64,000 bases of DNA, taken from the NCBI GenBank assembly GCA_002071485.1, contig MWFF01000037.1, positions 37,748 through 101,747 on the forward strand, given 5' to 3'. Made by a program: the position numbers and the translations under genes. This document shows positions 9,879 through 19,600 of this stretch, in pieces; within the stretch, counting starts at the first letter, position 1, and every line of letters begins with the position of its first letter. This DNA comes from Verrucomicrobia bacterium ADurb.Bin006. GTDB lineage: Bacteria; Verrucomicrobiota; Verrucomicrobiia; Limisphaerales; J093. The notes under the pieces are model-generated. The model ran no database searches and was not told the DNA's origin. It worked only from the letters and a program-made list of their open reading frames with translations.

Positions 9879-10268
9879 ATGGTCCTTCTGCGCGTCCTGA
9901 CGGGAAGCCAGGCAGGGGCGATCACGCAGGCGCGGTGTTTTCCGTTTCGAGTGGGGCGTGCTTCGAGCGCGGACTGGCGAATCGAAGCCCCGGGGGTCTG
10001 GGATGAGCAGTTCGAGATCCTCCTCTCTCAGGCGGATGGGTTTCTTCTCACAGCAAATGCGGCGACCCTCACATGTGTCAACGGCGAGCGCGTTTCCCAG
10101 GCTCCCCTGCGAAATGGCGATCACATCGAGTGCGGCGATCTGCGAATCCAGTTTTGGCTTAGCCCTGCCCACCAGCGCGGACTGCGGGCGCGGGAGACGG
10201 CCACGTGGGTTGCCCTGGCCGGTCTGGCGGCCGTTCAAGCGTATCTCTTCTGGTGGTTGACCCGATAA
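9879..10268 (+). CDS. FHA-domain protein with C-terminal membrane anchor
   Basis: A 129-residue protein. Residues 1-95 resemble a forkhead-associated domain, a phosphothreonine reader: FRVGRASSADWRI contains the GR-S segment and VNGERVSQAPLRNGDHIECG the C-terminal FHA strands. Residues about 107-126 form one hydrophobic helix (WVALAGLAAVQAYLFWWL) ending in a short TR tail, so the FHA domain should face the cytoplasm. It starts 25 bp after the Wza-like gene and is probably in the same operon, which suggests a phosphorylation-sensing role in export. The partner is unknown. Confidence 0.75.
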   Translation: MVLLRVLTGSQAGAITQARCFPFRVGRASSADWRIEAPGVWDEQFEILLSQADGFLLTANAATLTCVNGERVSQAPLRNGDHIECGDLRIQFWLSPAHQRGLRARETATWVALAGLAAVQAYLFWWLTR

Positions 10269-10346
10269 ACTCGGCGCCGCCGCACACATCGAGCGATGCG
10301 GGTCTTTGCTCGCCTTTCGAGCCCGAGCCCGCTACGCTCTCGTCCC

Positions 10347-11504
10347 ATGAACACGGTGCGACTCGGGATCATCGGACTGGGCAACATCGGAAAGTACCAC
10401 GCCGACTACCTGCTCAATCGGAAGGTGACGCGGTGCGCCCTGACCGCTGTGGCCGATGCCTCCACCCCGCTGGATCGTTACGCGCAGGAATCGTTGAAGA
10501 CGTTTAGGGACGGAGAGGCGCTGATTCGGTCCGGTTTGGTGGATGCGGTTGTCATCGCGACGCCCCACTATCAGCATACCACCCTGGGGATTTCCGCGAT
10601 CGAGGCAGGCCTGCATGTGATGGTCGAGAAGCCGATTTCGGTGCACAAAGCAGACGCCGAGCGTTTGATTGCGGCGCACCGGGCCAGGCCAGATCGGGTG
10701 TTTGCCGCCATGTTCCAGCTTCGGACCGAGCCGCGGTACATGAAGATCAAGCGTTTGATCGAAGCGGGCGATCTGGGGACTTTGGTGCGGACAAGCTGGA
10801 TCATGACCGACTGGTATCGGACGGAGGCGTATTACGCCAGCGGCGGCTGGCGCGCCACGTGGAAGGGAGAGGGCGGCGGGGTGCTTCTCAACCAATGCCC
10901 GCACAACCTGGACATTCTCCAGTGGCTGTGCGGCATGCCGCAATCGGTGCGCGGTTTCTGTCAACTCGGGCGGTATCACGCCATCGAGGTCGAGGACAAT
11001 GTCACGGCCTACTGGGCCTGGGCAAACGGAGCGACGGGGGTGTTTGTAACCTCGACCGGTGAAGCGCCCGGCACCAACCGGCTCGAGATCTGCGGCACTC
11101 GAGGCCGACTCGTCCTCGAAGACAACCGCCTCAGGTTCACACGCAACGAGGTCGACATGATCGAGTTCAGCCGGTCGGCGAAGTCGGGTTTTGCGCGGCC
11201 CGATATCTGGAATATCGACATCCCGTTCGACAACGCGCCTGCCCAGCATGCGACGCTGATGCAGAACTTCGTCGACTCCATTCTCGACGGTGCGCCCCTG
11301 GTGGCTCCCGGCGAAGACGGTCTGCGCTCCGTCGAACTTGCCAACGCGATCCTTTATTCGTCGATTCTGGGCCAGACCGTCGAACTCCCGCTGGACGGCG
11401 CCGCATACGAGCGGACGCTCGAGGGCTTGATCACACAGTCCAAGTTCGAAAAGAAGGTCGCAGCGGTCAGCGATGAGGATTTCACGAAGTCCTTTGTGCG
11501 GTGA
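10347..11504 (+). CDS. Gfo/Idh/MocA-family oxidoreductase (cytoplasmic)
   Basis: This 385-residue NAD(P)-dependent sugar dehydrogenase-like protein has a Rossmann motif at the N-terminus (LGIIGLGNIGKYHADYLL) and the family's EKPIS motif (VMVEKPISVHKADAE) near residue 92. There is no signal peptide, unlike the three other members of this family in the window. The start at 10347 places the Rossmann motif at residue 5; an upstream in-frame ATG at 10296 adds a low-quality extension. It converges with the ABC ATPase gene, with only 29 bp between the two stops. The substrate is not predictable. Confidence 0.9.
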   Translation: MNTVRLGIIGLGNIGKYHADYLLNRKVTRCALTAVADASTPLDRYAQESLKTFRDGEALIRSGLVDAVVIATPHYQHTTLGISAIEAGLHVMVEKPISVHKADAERLIAAHRARPDRVFAAMFQLRTEPRYMKIKRLIEAGDLGTLVRTSWIMTDWYRTEAYYASGGWRATWKGEGGGVLLNQCPHNLDILQWLCGMPQSVRGFCQLGRYHAIEVEDNVTAYWAWANGATGVFVTSTGEAPGTNRLEICGTRGRLVLEDNRLRFTRNEVDMIEFSRSAKSGFARPDIWNIDIPFDNAPAQHATLMQNFVDSILDGAPLVAPGEDGLRSVELANAILYSSILGQTVELPLDGAAYERTLEGLITQSKFEKKVAAVSDEDFTKSFVR

Positions 11505-11533
11505 CCTTCTTCACAAGAGGACCACTATGCGGG

Positions 11534-12766
11534 CTAGAGAAGCAGAACCGCGCCAGGTTCGAGAGATCGAGAACTGCAACACACTGTTCCCATGACAGAC
11601 CACTCTCGGGACCGACAGGATGCTCCCGGTTCCCTTTCTGGGCGCGGTTTTGCCGGAGCCCGGATGGCGGACTCCGCGGAACCTTGTGAAACATCCGGGC
11701 CAGGGTGCTGGATCTCGCGCGGCATGACAAACAGGTTGTCGGGGTCGATGTGGACGGTCAGCGGAGTTCCGGGGGCTCGAGTTTGCATGGGATTCTGTTC
11801 CAAGGCTTTGATTGTGGCCCCATTGGGCAGCCCCAGGAGGTATTGTTCGATCTCGCCCAGGTAGTGCGTCCGGGCGACGACAGTCTGCAGCATGTTGCTC
11901 GACTGGGCCCCGAATCGGACTGCTTCGGGGCGGAAACCGAGCCAGACCGGCTGTCCGGGGACAATCCCGTTACGCGGTGACGCCGTAAACAGACCGCAAT
12001 CGGCGCGAAGCTCGAGGCCGGCGTGCGATGTCGCCACGACATTGGCCTCGATCCAGTTGGCTTCACCGACGAAGTCCGCGACGAATCGGCTGGCTGGAGC
12101 GCAGTAGATTTGTCGGGGTGTGCCAATCTGCTCGATCGTCCCGTCTCTGAGGACGGCGATTCGGTCGGCCATCGACAGTGACTCCTTCTGGTCATGGGTG
12201 ACGTAGATTGTCGTGACGTGCGATTCGTCATGAATGCGTCGGATTTCCTGGCGCATCTCGAGGCGCAGCTTGGCGTCGAGGTTGGAGAGCGGCTCATCGA
12301 GCAGCAACACATCCGGCCGAACCACGAGGGCGCGGGCCAAAGCCACCCGTTGCTGTTGGCCTCCCGACAGTTCGGCGGGCGAACGATGCGAGAAGGCCGT
12401 CATCTGAACCCTCTCGAGCGCCTCGCGGACCTGCTGTTCCCTAGCCCGAGCCGGGACGCCGCGGGCCTCCAGCCCATACGCGACATTCTGCGCAACTGTC
12501 AGATGCGGCCACAGTGCGTAGTTCTGAAAGACCATCCCGGTGTTGCGGTGTTGGGGTGGCACGCCCATCATTGGACGGTCTGCAAAGAGAATTTCTCCAG
12601 CGTCGGGTTGGTAGAATCCAGCGACAATCCGGAGCAAGGTGGTCTTTCCGCAACCGGAGGGCCCCAGCAGAAAGAACAACTCACGGTCATGGACCTCGAT
12701 GCAGACATCCCGCAGAACCACGGCAGGGCCAAACCGCTTGGTGAGATTTCGTATCGAGACGCGCAT
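11534..12766 (-). CDS. ABC transporter ATP-binding protein (Fe/polyamine/sugar importer type)
   Basis: A 410-residue ATPase of the CysA/PotA/FbpC type. Walker A GPSGCGKT is at 35-42, the Q-loop at about 81, signature LSGGQQQR at 133-140, Walker B LLLDEP at about 154-159 and the switch His in THD. A C-terminal TOBE-like region (about 250-345) is followed by a 60-residue tail without obvious homology. The ATG at 12766 gives the normal start MRVSIRNLTKRFGP; a much longer open frame reaching 13069 only reads through the neighbouring gene. It lies 8 bp downstream of the solute-binding gene. No permease gene is nearby. Confidence 0.92.
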   Translation of the reverse strand: MRVSIRNLTKRFGPAVVLRDVCIEVHDRELFFLLGPSGCGKTTLLRIVAGFYQPDAGEILFADRPMMGVPPQHRNTGMVFQNYALWPHLTVAQNVAYGLEARGVPARAREQQVREALERVQMTAFSHRSPAELSGGQQQRVALARALVVRPDVLLLDEPLSNLDAKLRLEMRQEIRRIHDESHVTTIYVTHDQKESLSMADRIAVLRDGTIEQIGTPRQIYCAPASRFVADFVGEANWIEANVVATSHAGLELRADCGLFTASPRNGIVPGQPVWLGFRPEAVRFGAQSSNMLQTVVARTHYLGEIEQYLLGLPNGATIKALEQNPMQTRAPGTPLTVHIDPDNLFVMPREIQHPGPDVSQGSAESAIRAPAKPRPEREPGASCRSREWSVMGTVCCSSRSLEPGAVLLL

Positions 12767-12774
12767 GGGGAAGG

Positions 12775-14235
12775 TCAGGGGGTTCGGGTCGTTCCGATCG
12801 AGCTTTGCCCGGGGTAACGGATGTGAGCTGCAGGCACTGCCGGCGGCTCGTGGCCGGCAGAGGCCGGGACTGGTGCCGGCGCTCGCTCTGCCAGTGTGCG
12901 ATACTTGTCTTGCGCCCAGGCCTGCCATTGCTGTTTCGTTCGGTTGCGAAAAGAGGCGTCTTTCCACGGCCCTTGGGACAGACCGCGTCCTGCCGCCTCG
13001 CTGATCGGCACGCGGCCCAACTCCGCACTTTCGACCTCGATTTGGCCGCGGCGGATCATCGCGCGCCATGCGGTCTGGAGCTCGGCGTGGGTGTCAACCA
13101 GCAGCGCGCCGGCGAGAGCAGCGACAACCTCCCGGCGTTCGCGGGCAAGTCGGGCGTCATAGCGAAAGACATGTGGGAGGTCGAAGGGCGAGAAGGCGAT
13201 ATTGCTGACGTCGCGATAGCGTCGGTAGAAATCGGGGCGCACCGCCATGCGTTCGATCGAGTGGTGACGCGGCCCCTCGGGATGGCCGCGCGGCAGAAAC
13301 CAGAGGCGCTGGCCCTGTTCGCCGAGGCAGAAATGGAGGAATCGCTGGGCGGCAGCGAGGTGCGGCGCGCCTTTGAGGATGCAGAGCCCGTCGGGGCTGA
13401 TCGCGGTGAAATCGTCGGGAAGCACGAAGGTCATGTCGGCGCGGCCAGCGACGGCGATCTGTGTGAAGCCGTAGAAATCGATGGCGAAGCCGTAGGCGAT
13501 CTCGCCCAGCGTGACGTCTTTGGCGGTGCTCGACGAAAGGCGGTCGAACTTGGATGTGTTTCCGGCAATCTCAGTCAGCAACTGCCATCCCTGTCGCCAC
13601 CCATAGGCCTGAAGGAATGCCTCGAACATGTTGTTCATCGTTCCGCTGTTCCGCGGGTCGGCAATGCCAACCCAGCCGCGCAACTCCGGATTGGCCAGGT
13701 CCGCCCAACGCCTGGCCAGCGGCAAGCCCATGCGCCGTTGGACACGTGTGTTTTGCAGAATGCCGAAGCTGGACAGAGCGACCCCATACCATCGGTGCGC
13801 AGGATCGTAGAGTTCAACGCCATTCGCGCTTTGGGGAATGGCCGACAGAATCTCGTCAGGGACGCGATAGGCCGTCGTGAGACCCTTGTCGGCCAGAAGC
13901 AAATACGGTTCGGGGCCGCCCCCAAAGAAGCAGTCGATACCGATCCCGTCGGGCTTGGCGGCAAACTCGGATTGCACGAATTTGAGGGCGTCCGCCGTGC
14001 CGCCCAGGTTCCGCCACTCGACGGTGGCAGGCTCGCCATAGGTTTCGCGGTGCCAGGCCTGGAAAGCCTGACCGAATTCGGAGCAGATCGAAGTGTTGTG
14101 GGGCGAGATGACAACCACCCGATCGTCCGCTGCGGCAGCAATCCACACCACCAGCCCGACGAGGGCGCCTGTCATTCCCCGAGGGCAGGCACGAGCCCGA
14201 ATCAACCATGAAGACGTGGGCGCAGTGTCTTTCAC
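12775..14235 (-). CDS. Extracellular solute-binding protein of an ABC importer
   Basis: A 486-residue secreted protein with an N-terminal hydrophobic stretch (ALVGLVVWIAAAA, residues 24-36) and a family-1 binding-protein fold: VVVISPHNTSICSEFGQAFQ, the hinge-like RRWADLANPELRGWVGIADP and DDFTAISPDGLCILKGAPH. It resembles iron(III)/polyamine-type binding proteins. No lipobox is seen. The tail (about 430-486) is Pro/Ala-rich. An alternative start at 14175 would give a tighter signal peptide. It is adjacent to the ATPase, but the partner permease is missing, so the ligand is unknown. Confidence 0.82.
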   Translation of the reverse strand: MKDTAPTSSWLIRARACPRGMTGALVGLVVWIAAAADDRVVVISPHNTSICSEFGQAFQAWHRETYGEPATVEWRNLGGTADALKFVQSEFAAKPDGIGIDCFFGGGPEPYLLLADKGLTTAYRVPDEILSAIPQSANGVELYDPAHRWYGVALSSFGILQNTRVQRRMGLPLARRWADLANPELRGWVGIADPRNSGTMNNMFEAFLQAYGWRQGWQLLTEIAGNTSKFDRLSSSTAKDVTLGEIAYGFAIDFYGFTQIAVAGRADMTFVLPDDFTAISPDGLCILKGAPHLAAAQRFLHFCLGEQGQRLWFLPRGHPEGPRHHSIERMAVRPDFYRRYRDVSNIAFSPFDLPHVFRYDARLARERREVVAALAGALLVDTHAELQTAWRAMIRRGQIEVESAELGRVPISEAAGRGLSQGPWKDASFRNRTKQQWQAWAQDKYRTLAERAPAPVPASAGHEPPAVPAAHIRYPGQSSIGTTRTP

Positions 14236-14272
14236 TCCACAAGCCCGCCCCGAACGGGTCTCGACGCATCTG

Positions 14273-14989
14273 TCAGCCCCGGTTGTCGCCCAGGCTGCGG
14301 GCGATCAGGATGATACGCAACATTTCGAGCACAGCAGTGATCAGACCGGCGACGTACGTGAGGGCAGCCGCGTTGAGCACGCGGCTCAGGGCGGCGCGTT
14401 CGCGCCCGCTGACAAGCCCGTGGCGCAGCAACTGGTCCTTCGCGCGCCGACTGGCGTCGTACTCGACGGGCAGGGTGACGAGCTGAAAGAACGTGACGAC
14501 CGCGTAGGCCCCGATAGCGAACGGGAGGAGCGCGGCGAACAGCTTGACGCTGATGAGGCCGATATAGGTCAGCAGCATGCCCGCACCCAGAATCAAGAAA
14601 GCGGCCTTCGTCGCGAAATTGGTGGCGGGCACGAGCATCATCCGCAACTGAAGCGGCCCATACGCGGCTTGATGCTGGAGGGCATGGCCTGCCTCGTGAG
14701 CAGCCACCCCCACGGCCGCAATCGAACTGCCCTGGTAATTCTCCCCGGAAAGGAAGAGCGCGCGCCTGAGGGGATCGTAATGGTCGGTCAAGTGCCCCTG
14801 CACGGGGTGAATGTCGACATCCTGAAGACCGGCGCGGTCGAGAATGACTCGGGCAGCCTGGGCCCCAGTCACACCCGACTCGAGAGGTTGACGGACATAG
14901 CGGTTGTACGTTGAGGTAAGTCTGAACTGGGCATAGAGGCCCAGAAGCAAACCCGGGATGATCAGCCAATCGTATGGTCCAAAAAACAT
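14273..14989 (-). CDS. Neutral zinc metallopeptidase, membrane-embedded (YugP-like)
   Basis: A 238-residue protein starting MFFGPYDWLIIPGLLLGLYA, the characteristic N-terminal helix of the Zn_peptidase_2 family (Bacillus YugP). The zinc-binding motif HEAGH is at 98-102 in VGVAAHEAGHALQHQ, followed by three or four membrane helices. The start at 14989 is the conserved one; an in-frame ATG at 15052 adds 21 charged residues. The cellular role of this family is not well known. It is upstream of the solute-binding gene on the same strand, 37 bp away. Confidence 0.88.
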   Translation of the reverse strand: MFFGPYDWLIIPGLLLGLYAQFRLTSTYNRYVRQPLESGVTGAQAARVILDRAGLQDVDIHPVQGHLTDHYDPLRRALFLSGENYQGSSIAAVGVAAHEAGHALQHQAAYGPLQLRMMLVPATNFATKAAFLILGAGMLLTYIGLISVKLFAALLPFAIGAYAVVTFFQLVTLPVEYDASRRAKDQLLRHGLVSGRERAALSRVLNAAALTYVAGLITAVLEMLRIILIARSLGDNRG

Positions 14990-15170
14990 AATCGTGCCTT
15001 CGAGTCGCGGCCTGGCTCCCTCCGCGGTCTCGCGAAAAAGCCCCGCCCGCATCCGCCTGCATCTGAGGTTGAGAGAGGAGCAGCCTTCTTTGCATGGAGC
15101 GGCACCTCAGACGCCACGCTGGCAACAGATGTCTCAAAAAACGGCGAAGCGCAAGGCCGAATGCTCAGCA

Positions 15171-15293
15171 GTTCTCATTTCGGCGTGGGCCTCCGACGAG
15201 AACCGGCTGAAGCCGGGACACTCCACCGCGTCCGACGCTTCGGCGCGGTGTTCGGTGTGTCGCCTTCAGGCGGCTCGTGACCAAAATGAGAAC
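15171..15293. repeat. Inverted-repeat-bounded intergenic element
   Basis: GTTCTCATTTCGG at 15171-15183 and its near-exact inverse CCAAAATGAGAAC at 15281-15293 bound a 123-bp GC-rich segment with internal short palindromes (for example CCGGCTGAAGCCGG). It fills most of the 318-bp gap between the M24 peptidase and zinc protease genes. It resembles a small non-coding mobile element or REP-type structure; no coding potential is seen. No second copy was noticed in this window. Confidence 0.5.
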
Positions 15294-15307
15294 CGCTGCC
15301 GAAGGCT

Positions 15308-16435
15308 TCACACTTCGAGAACCTTCTCGAACTTGGTGAGGTTGTGGGCGCCGGCGTCCGTGATCACGACCATGTCCTCGATCCGGACCCCTCCGATTGA
15401 AGCGTAGTAGAGCCCCGGTTCGACGGTAACGACGTGGCCGGGGCGGAGGACGGCATCACTGGCTTCAGTGATCTGGGGAGGCTCGTGGAGTTCGAGTCCG
15501 ACGCCATGACCCGTCCCGTGAAAGAATCCCTCCAACCGTCCATTGCGGCGGCCGGTGCGGTATCCCTCCCGCTCGAACTGGCGCGCGACCGCGCGGTGAA
15601 TCTCGCAGCACTTGCGGCCGGGACGCATCATCCGCAGGGCAAGTTGCTGGGCGCTTTTGACAGCGTGATAAAGCTGTCGAAGGCCTTCGGAGGCTCGGCC
15701 TTTGACGACGGTGCGCGTAATATCTCCGTGGTACCCGGTCTTTTGGGAGCGGGGAAAGACATCGATGATGATGGGCTGGTTGGCGCGGAGGGGGCCGTGG
15801 CCCGGGTCGTGGGGATCGCAGGCTCTGTGTCCGCCAGCGACGATGGTGTGGCTGGCGCTGCCGCCCGCCTGGACAATGGCGACTTCGGCGATGGTGCGCA
15901 GACGTTCGGAGGTCAGAGAGGCGCCGCGGTAGGCGAGTTTGCCCCCGGGGCCGACCCTGGCGCCTCGCAGGGCCTGAATGGCCTCGGCCATCCCGACCTC
16001 GGCCATCATGAGAGCCGCGCTGACCTTTTTAACCTCGTCAGCGGTCTTGAACTCGCGTTCGGGAAAAAAGAGCGCACCGCGCCGAACTTTCAGTCGAATC
16101 TTCAACCGGCGGAGTTCGCGGGCCAGGCCATACGGGAAGTTCTCCGGCACGAGAAACTTGTCGATTCCTCGTTCGTGTGCAAGCAGCCACACGACGCGGG
16201 CGAGGCTCTCGTCACGGGGACGTTTCAACTTGCGCTGACAGCGGCTCAAGGAGAGAACGCGGCAACCGTTTGCCTCGCGGCGGGCGCGATTCAGTTCGAG
16301 ATCGCCGGCGATCATGTAGCTTCGTCCCTCGCGGCGAAGGTAGACGAAAGGATCCGGGATGAACATCTTGACCGCATACAGCATGTTTGCGTCCCGCTCG
16401 CTGTCGGCGACCAGCAGCAAGTTGTCCTCGCTCAT
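15308..16435 (-). CDS. M24-family metallopeptidase (Xaa-Pro aminopeptidase-like)
   Basis: A 375-residue cytoplasmic protein with a creatinase-type N-terminal domain (about 1-150) and a pita-bread catalytic domain. All five metal ligands are visible: the two Asp in DVFPRSQKTGYHGDITRT, the His in HGTGHGVGLELHE, and the Glu residues in VTVEPGLY and VRIEDMV. The family cleaves X-Pro bonds in peptides; prolidase and aminopeptidase activities cannot be told apart by eye. No signal peptide is present. Confidence 0.9.
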   Translation of the reverse strand: MSEDNLLLVADSERDANMLYAVKMFIPDPFVYLRREGRSYMIAGDLELNRARREANGCRVLSLSRCQRKLKRPRDESLARVVWLLAHERGIDKFLVPENFPYGLARELRRLKIRLKVRRGALFFPEREFKTADEVKKVSAALMMAEVGMAEAIQALRGARVGPGGKLAYRGASLTSERLRTIAEVAIVQAGGSASHTIVAGGHRACDPHDPGHGPLRANQPIIIDVFPRSQKTGYHGDITRTVVKGRASEGLRQLYHAVKSAQQLALRMMRPGRKCCEIHRAVARQFEREGYRTGRRNGRLEGFFHGTGHGVGLELHEPPQITEASDAVLRPGHVVTVEPGLYYASIGGVRIEDMVVITDAGAHNLTKFEKVLEV

Positions 16436-16626
16436 TGCTGCGGCTCTGGGGTCGGCGCGGAGGTCGTGGTGGTGGGCATTGTCATGGGGGCTGTTTGGCT
16501 TTCCAAAGCGAGTGGACGCGGCGGGATGGGGCCCGCCGCGTCCGCGAGTCTAGTACCGATATTCGAACGTTCCCGGCCGCCGGGTTCCTTTCATTTCCAG
16601 GGAAAGAAACGCGCGGCGGCAATCGG

Positions 16627-19600
16627 TCATTGGTACGTCATGATCAGGTTCGCGCCTTGCACCTGCACGGAGGTGATCGTCAACGCAGAGGCGCCGACGA
16701 GCCGATAGAATCGCGTGCCGCCGCTCAAGGGGAGCGTGATGCGCTTCGCGTTTGTATCGATGACAGCGGCGGCATCGTCGGCGTAGCCCCCGGCGACGGT
16801 GGTCGACGACTGCACCTTGACAGCCGGGGCCGGAACGACATCGAGGTAGGCCTTAATGGCGCCCTGGACCTCCGCGTCGTTGATCAGGGAGCGAACCCCA
16901 CTGGCCATGTTCACCGCGCTCCATTCGACATGCGCGTTGCCGCCACGCTCGTACCAGACCAGACGGAACGGGTAGAGACCCGAGACCGGCACATAGAACT
17001 CAAACGTGCCCGTCACTTCGTTGGCGGTTCCGCCGTTGCGGGCGCCGAGGACGGGGGTCTTGGCGCTGAGACTGGCGCCGGACGAGACTTTGAAGCCGTC
17101 GTCACTGATCACGGTGAAGCGGTAGGCACCGGCTACCAACTCGAGCCAGGCGTTTGCCTCGACGGCGAAGTCGTCCGTCAGACCGGTCTCGTCCAGACCT
17201 GGCACCACGTACTCCTTTTGGAAGAAACCGGCGGGCCCGCCGTCCTGGGACATCTCGATCAACTGCTCAGTGACGCTCTTGTCGAGAATGGCTGGGATCG
17301 TCGAATTGGGCGCCAGTTGGAGTTCAGCCCGTTCGAGGCTGTTGTCGTACGGTCCATACGCAGGATCGGCTTGGACCACCCGGACGTAGAAGCCGCGATC
17401 CTTCCCGGGGCCGGGCTGACGGTTGGCGGGATCGAGGCTCACGTAGTTGACGGTGAACTGCCACTCCGCGGCTATATCGACACCCTCGCTGTCCTTGAAC
17501 GCGATCTTGACGCTGTTGACCACGCCTGAGGGAGGAGGAGGCGCGATGGGGTAATGCACCGTCGCGCCCGTAGGCGTCGGTGTCACGGTGGCGGAGACGA
17601 CCTGGCCGTTCACTTCCAGTATCACAGTGCCGACGTTGACGGACGTGGTGCGGTTCTGAATCACCGCGTCAATCACCGGGAGCGCGGTGTTCAACTCCGA
17701 GCCTGGCGCGGGCGAGAGGGAGGTGATGGACGCCCGATCCTCCGACGGCCCGCCGGTAGGAACAAAGACCAAGTAATTGAGGTAGCGAGCCCCATCACGG
17801 GGATCCGGCGTGACCTGGCGCAACCGCAAGGTCTTCTTGCCCGAGAGTGAGAGGACGATCTTGTTTTGCCCCGTGCCATCGGTGAGCGCGAAGTTGCGGA
17901 ACTGGAATCCGGTTCGCACGCCAAGGAACGAGCCGAGCGGCGTGACGGCGGCATCCGGCTGGGTGGGATCGCCAGTGACTTCTTCGAGGACACTTTCGCC
18001 GGTTGCCATGTTGGCGAGGCCCTGGCGGAGATAGACCTCGTAATGGCCCGCGGGGAAAGTGCGCGTGTAGTTCATCCACTCGCCGGCGGCGATGTCGCCG
18101 ACAGCGTAGTCATACACGCCCATGGCCGCGCCGCCCGCGGCCGTGTATTTGGCCCGCTCGTGATCGAGGGCATGCGCCATGCGGATGGGGTCCTCGGGCC
18201 GATACTTGGTGTCCGTGAAATTGGGCGAGGTGCGGGTGTCTGTGAAATCCACTGTCGGCACTCCTGCTTGCAAGCTATATCCATCCGGATCATAGCCGCC
18301 CTCCCCGACGACGACGGGATTGTCGATGAACTGGCCGTAGGCGAAATTGTAGTCCTCAACTTCGATGACAAAGCTGTCGACCGCGAAGGTATCGAAGAAG
18401 AGGTTGCGCGAGGTCTGGGCGCCGTCGCTGTCTTCGACGGAGAGGACGGCCGCGTAGTTCACGTTTGCAGCCAGGCCACCCAGGGTGACAGTGCGGCTGT
18501 TGCCCGTCCCAGTGACGCTGAGACCGTTGGCGGTGGTGAAGACGGCGCCGTTGAGCGTGACCGAGATTTTCTCGTTTTCGAGTGGTTTATCGTCGGTCAC
18601 TTTGAACGCGATCTGGGTCGAGGCCGGCAGGAAGTTGGCGTATTCGACGGGCGCGATGTCCGAGAGAATGGCCGCGGTGTTGCCGGCGGCGGGCGGCGCG
18701 TGGAGGACGGCATTGTCATAGTGCACCGAATAGAGCTTCTCGCCGCTGAACTGCTGGTAGCAGTACAAGGTGAAGTAGCCGGTGGTGATGATGGGCGCAG
18801 GGGGATCATCGGTGCCATTCTGCATTAGATCGGCATCAGGCGTGTCCAGAACGGTCCGTGACCAGAGCACGGCATTGTTGTCGTCCTTGTCCAGAACCTG
18901 ACCGCAGGCCTCGACATTGCCGTTGTGCACCGTGAGGGTGAGCGCCAGGGTGACGTTTTGGTTCTTCAGTTCGGCGGTGACGCCGTCATCCGCGATGAAG
19001 TACTTCTGAACTCCCTTGGTGATGAGCACGTCCGTTGGATCCTTGGCGAGACCGTATCCATACAATGTGCCGGGGCTGTTGCCGCCGGTGTTCGGAATGA
19101 ACGCCAGGACCGCGAACGCGTCCTCGCCGGAGTCCTCCACCAGGTCGACTTCCAGACGCACCTGCTCGCCATCCTTGAGTTCGATCACGCGGCTGGTCTT
19201 CTGGCTGGCGGTGAAGATGTCCCGGTTGGCCGGCGGCAAGTCAAAGTGGAACTGCTGGTTTGTCTCGGTGGGAATCCCGAAACCGGGAAGGAACGTGAAA
19301 TCCGCCCAGTCGGTCTTGGTGTTGTCGTCAAAATCGTCGAGCAGTGTCTCCTCCGTGACAAAGACTTCGGCGTTGTCGTAATGGACCGAGTACATCTTGT
19401 CCCCGCTGTATTGCTGATAGCAGTACAACGTGAAATAGCCGGTGGTCAGGAAAGGCGCGGGCGGCGCATCGGTCCCGCCCTCCATGATGTCAGCCGCCGG
19501 CGTGTCCACGACCGTCCGTTCCCACAGCACGGCGTCGCCGGCGTCCTTGTCCAGGACCTTGCCGGTGATGGTGACGTTTCCGTCCTTGGCGGCGAGTCGC

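Noticed and set aside
11534..13069. Longer ABC ATPase starting at 13069
   Set aside because: The first 101 residues read antisense-like sequence through the solute-binding gene's coding region; the conserved ATPase start is at 12766.
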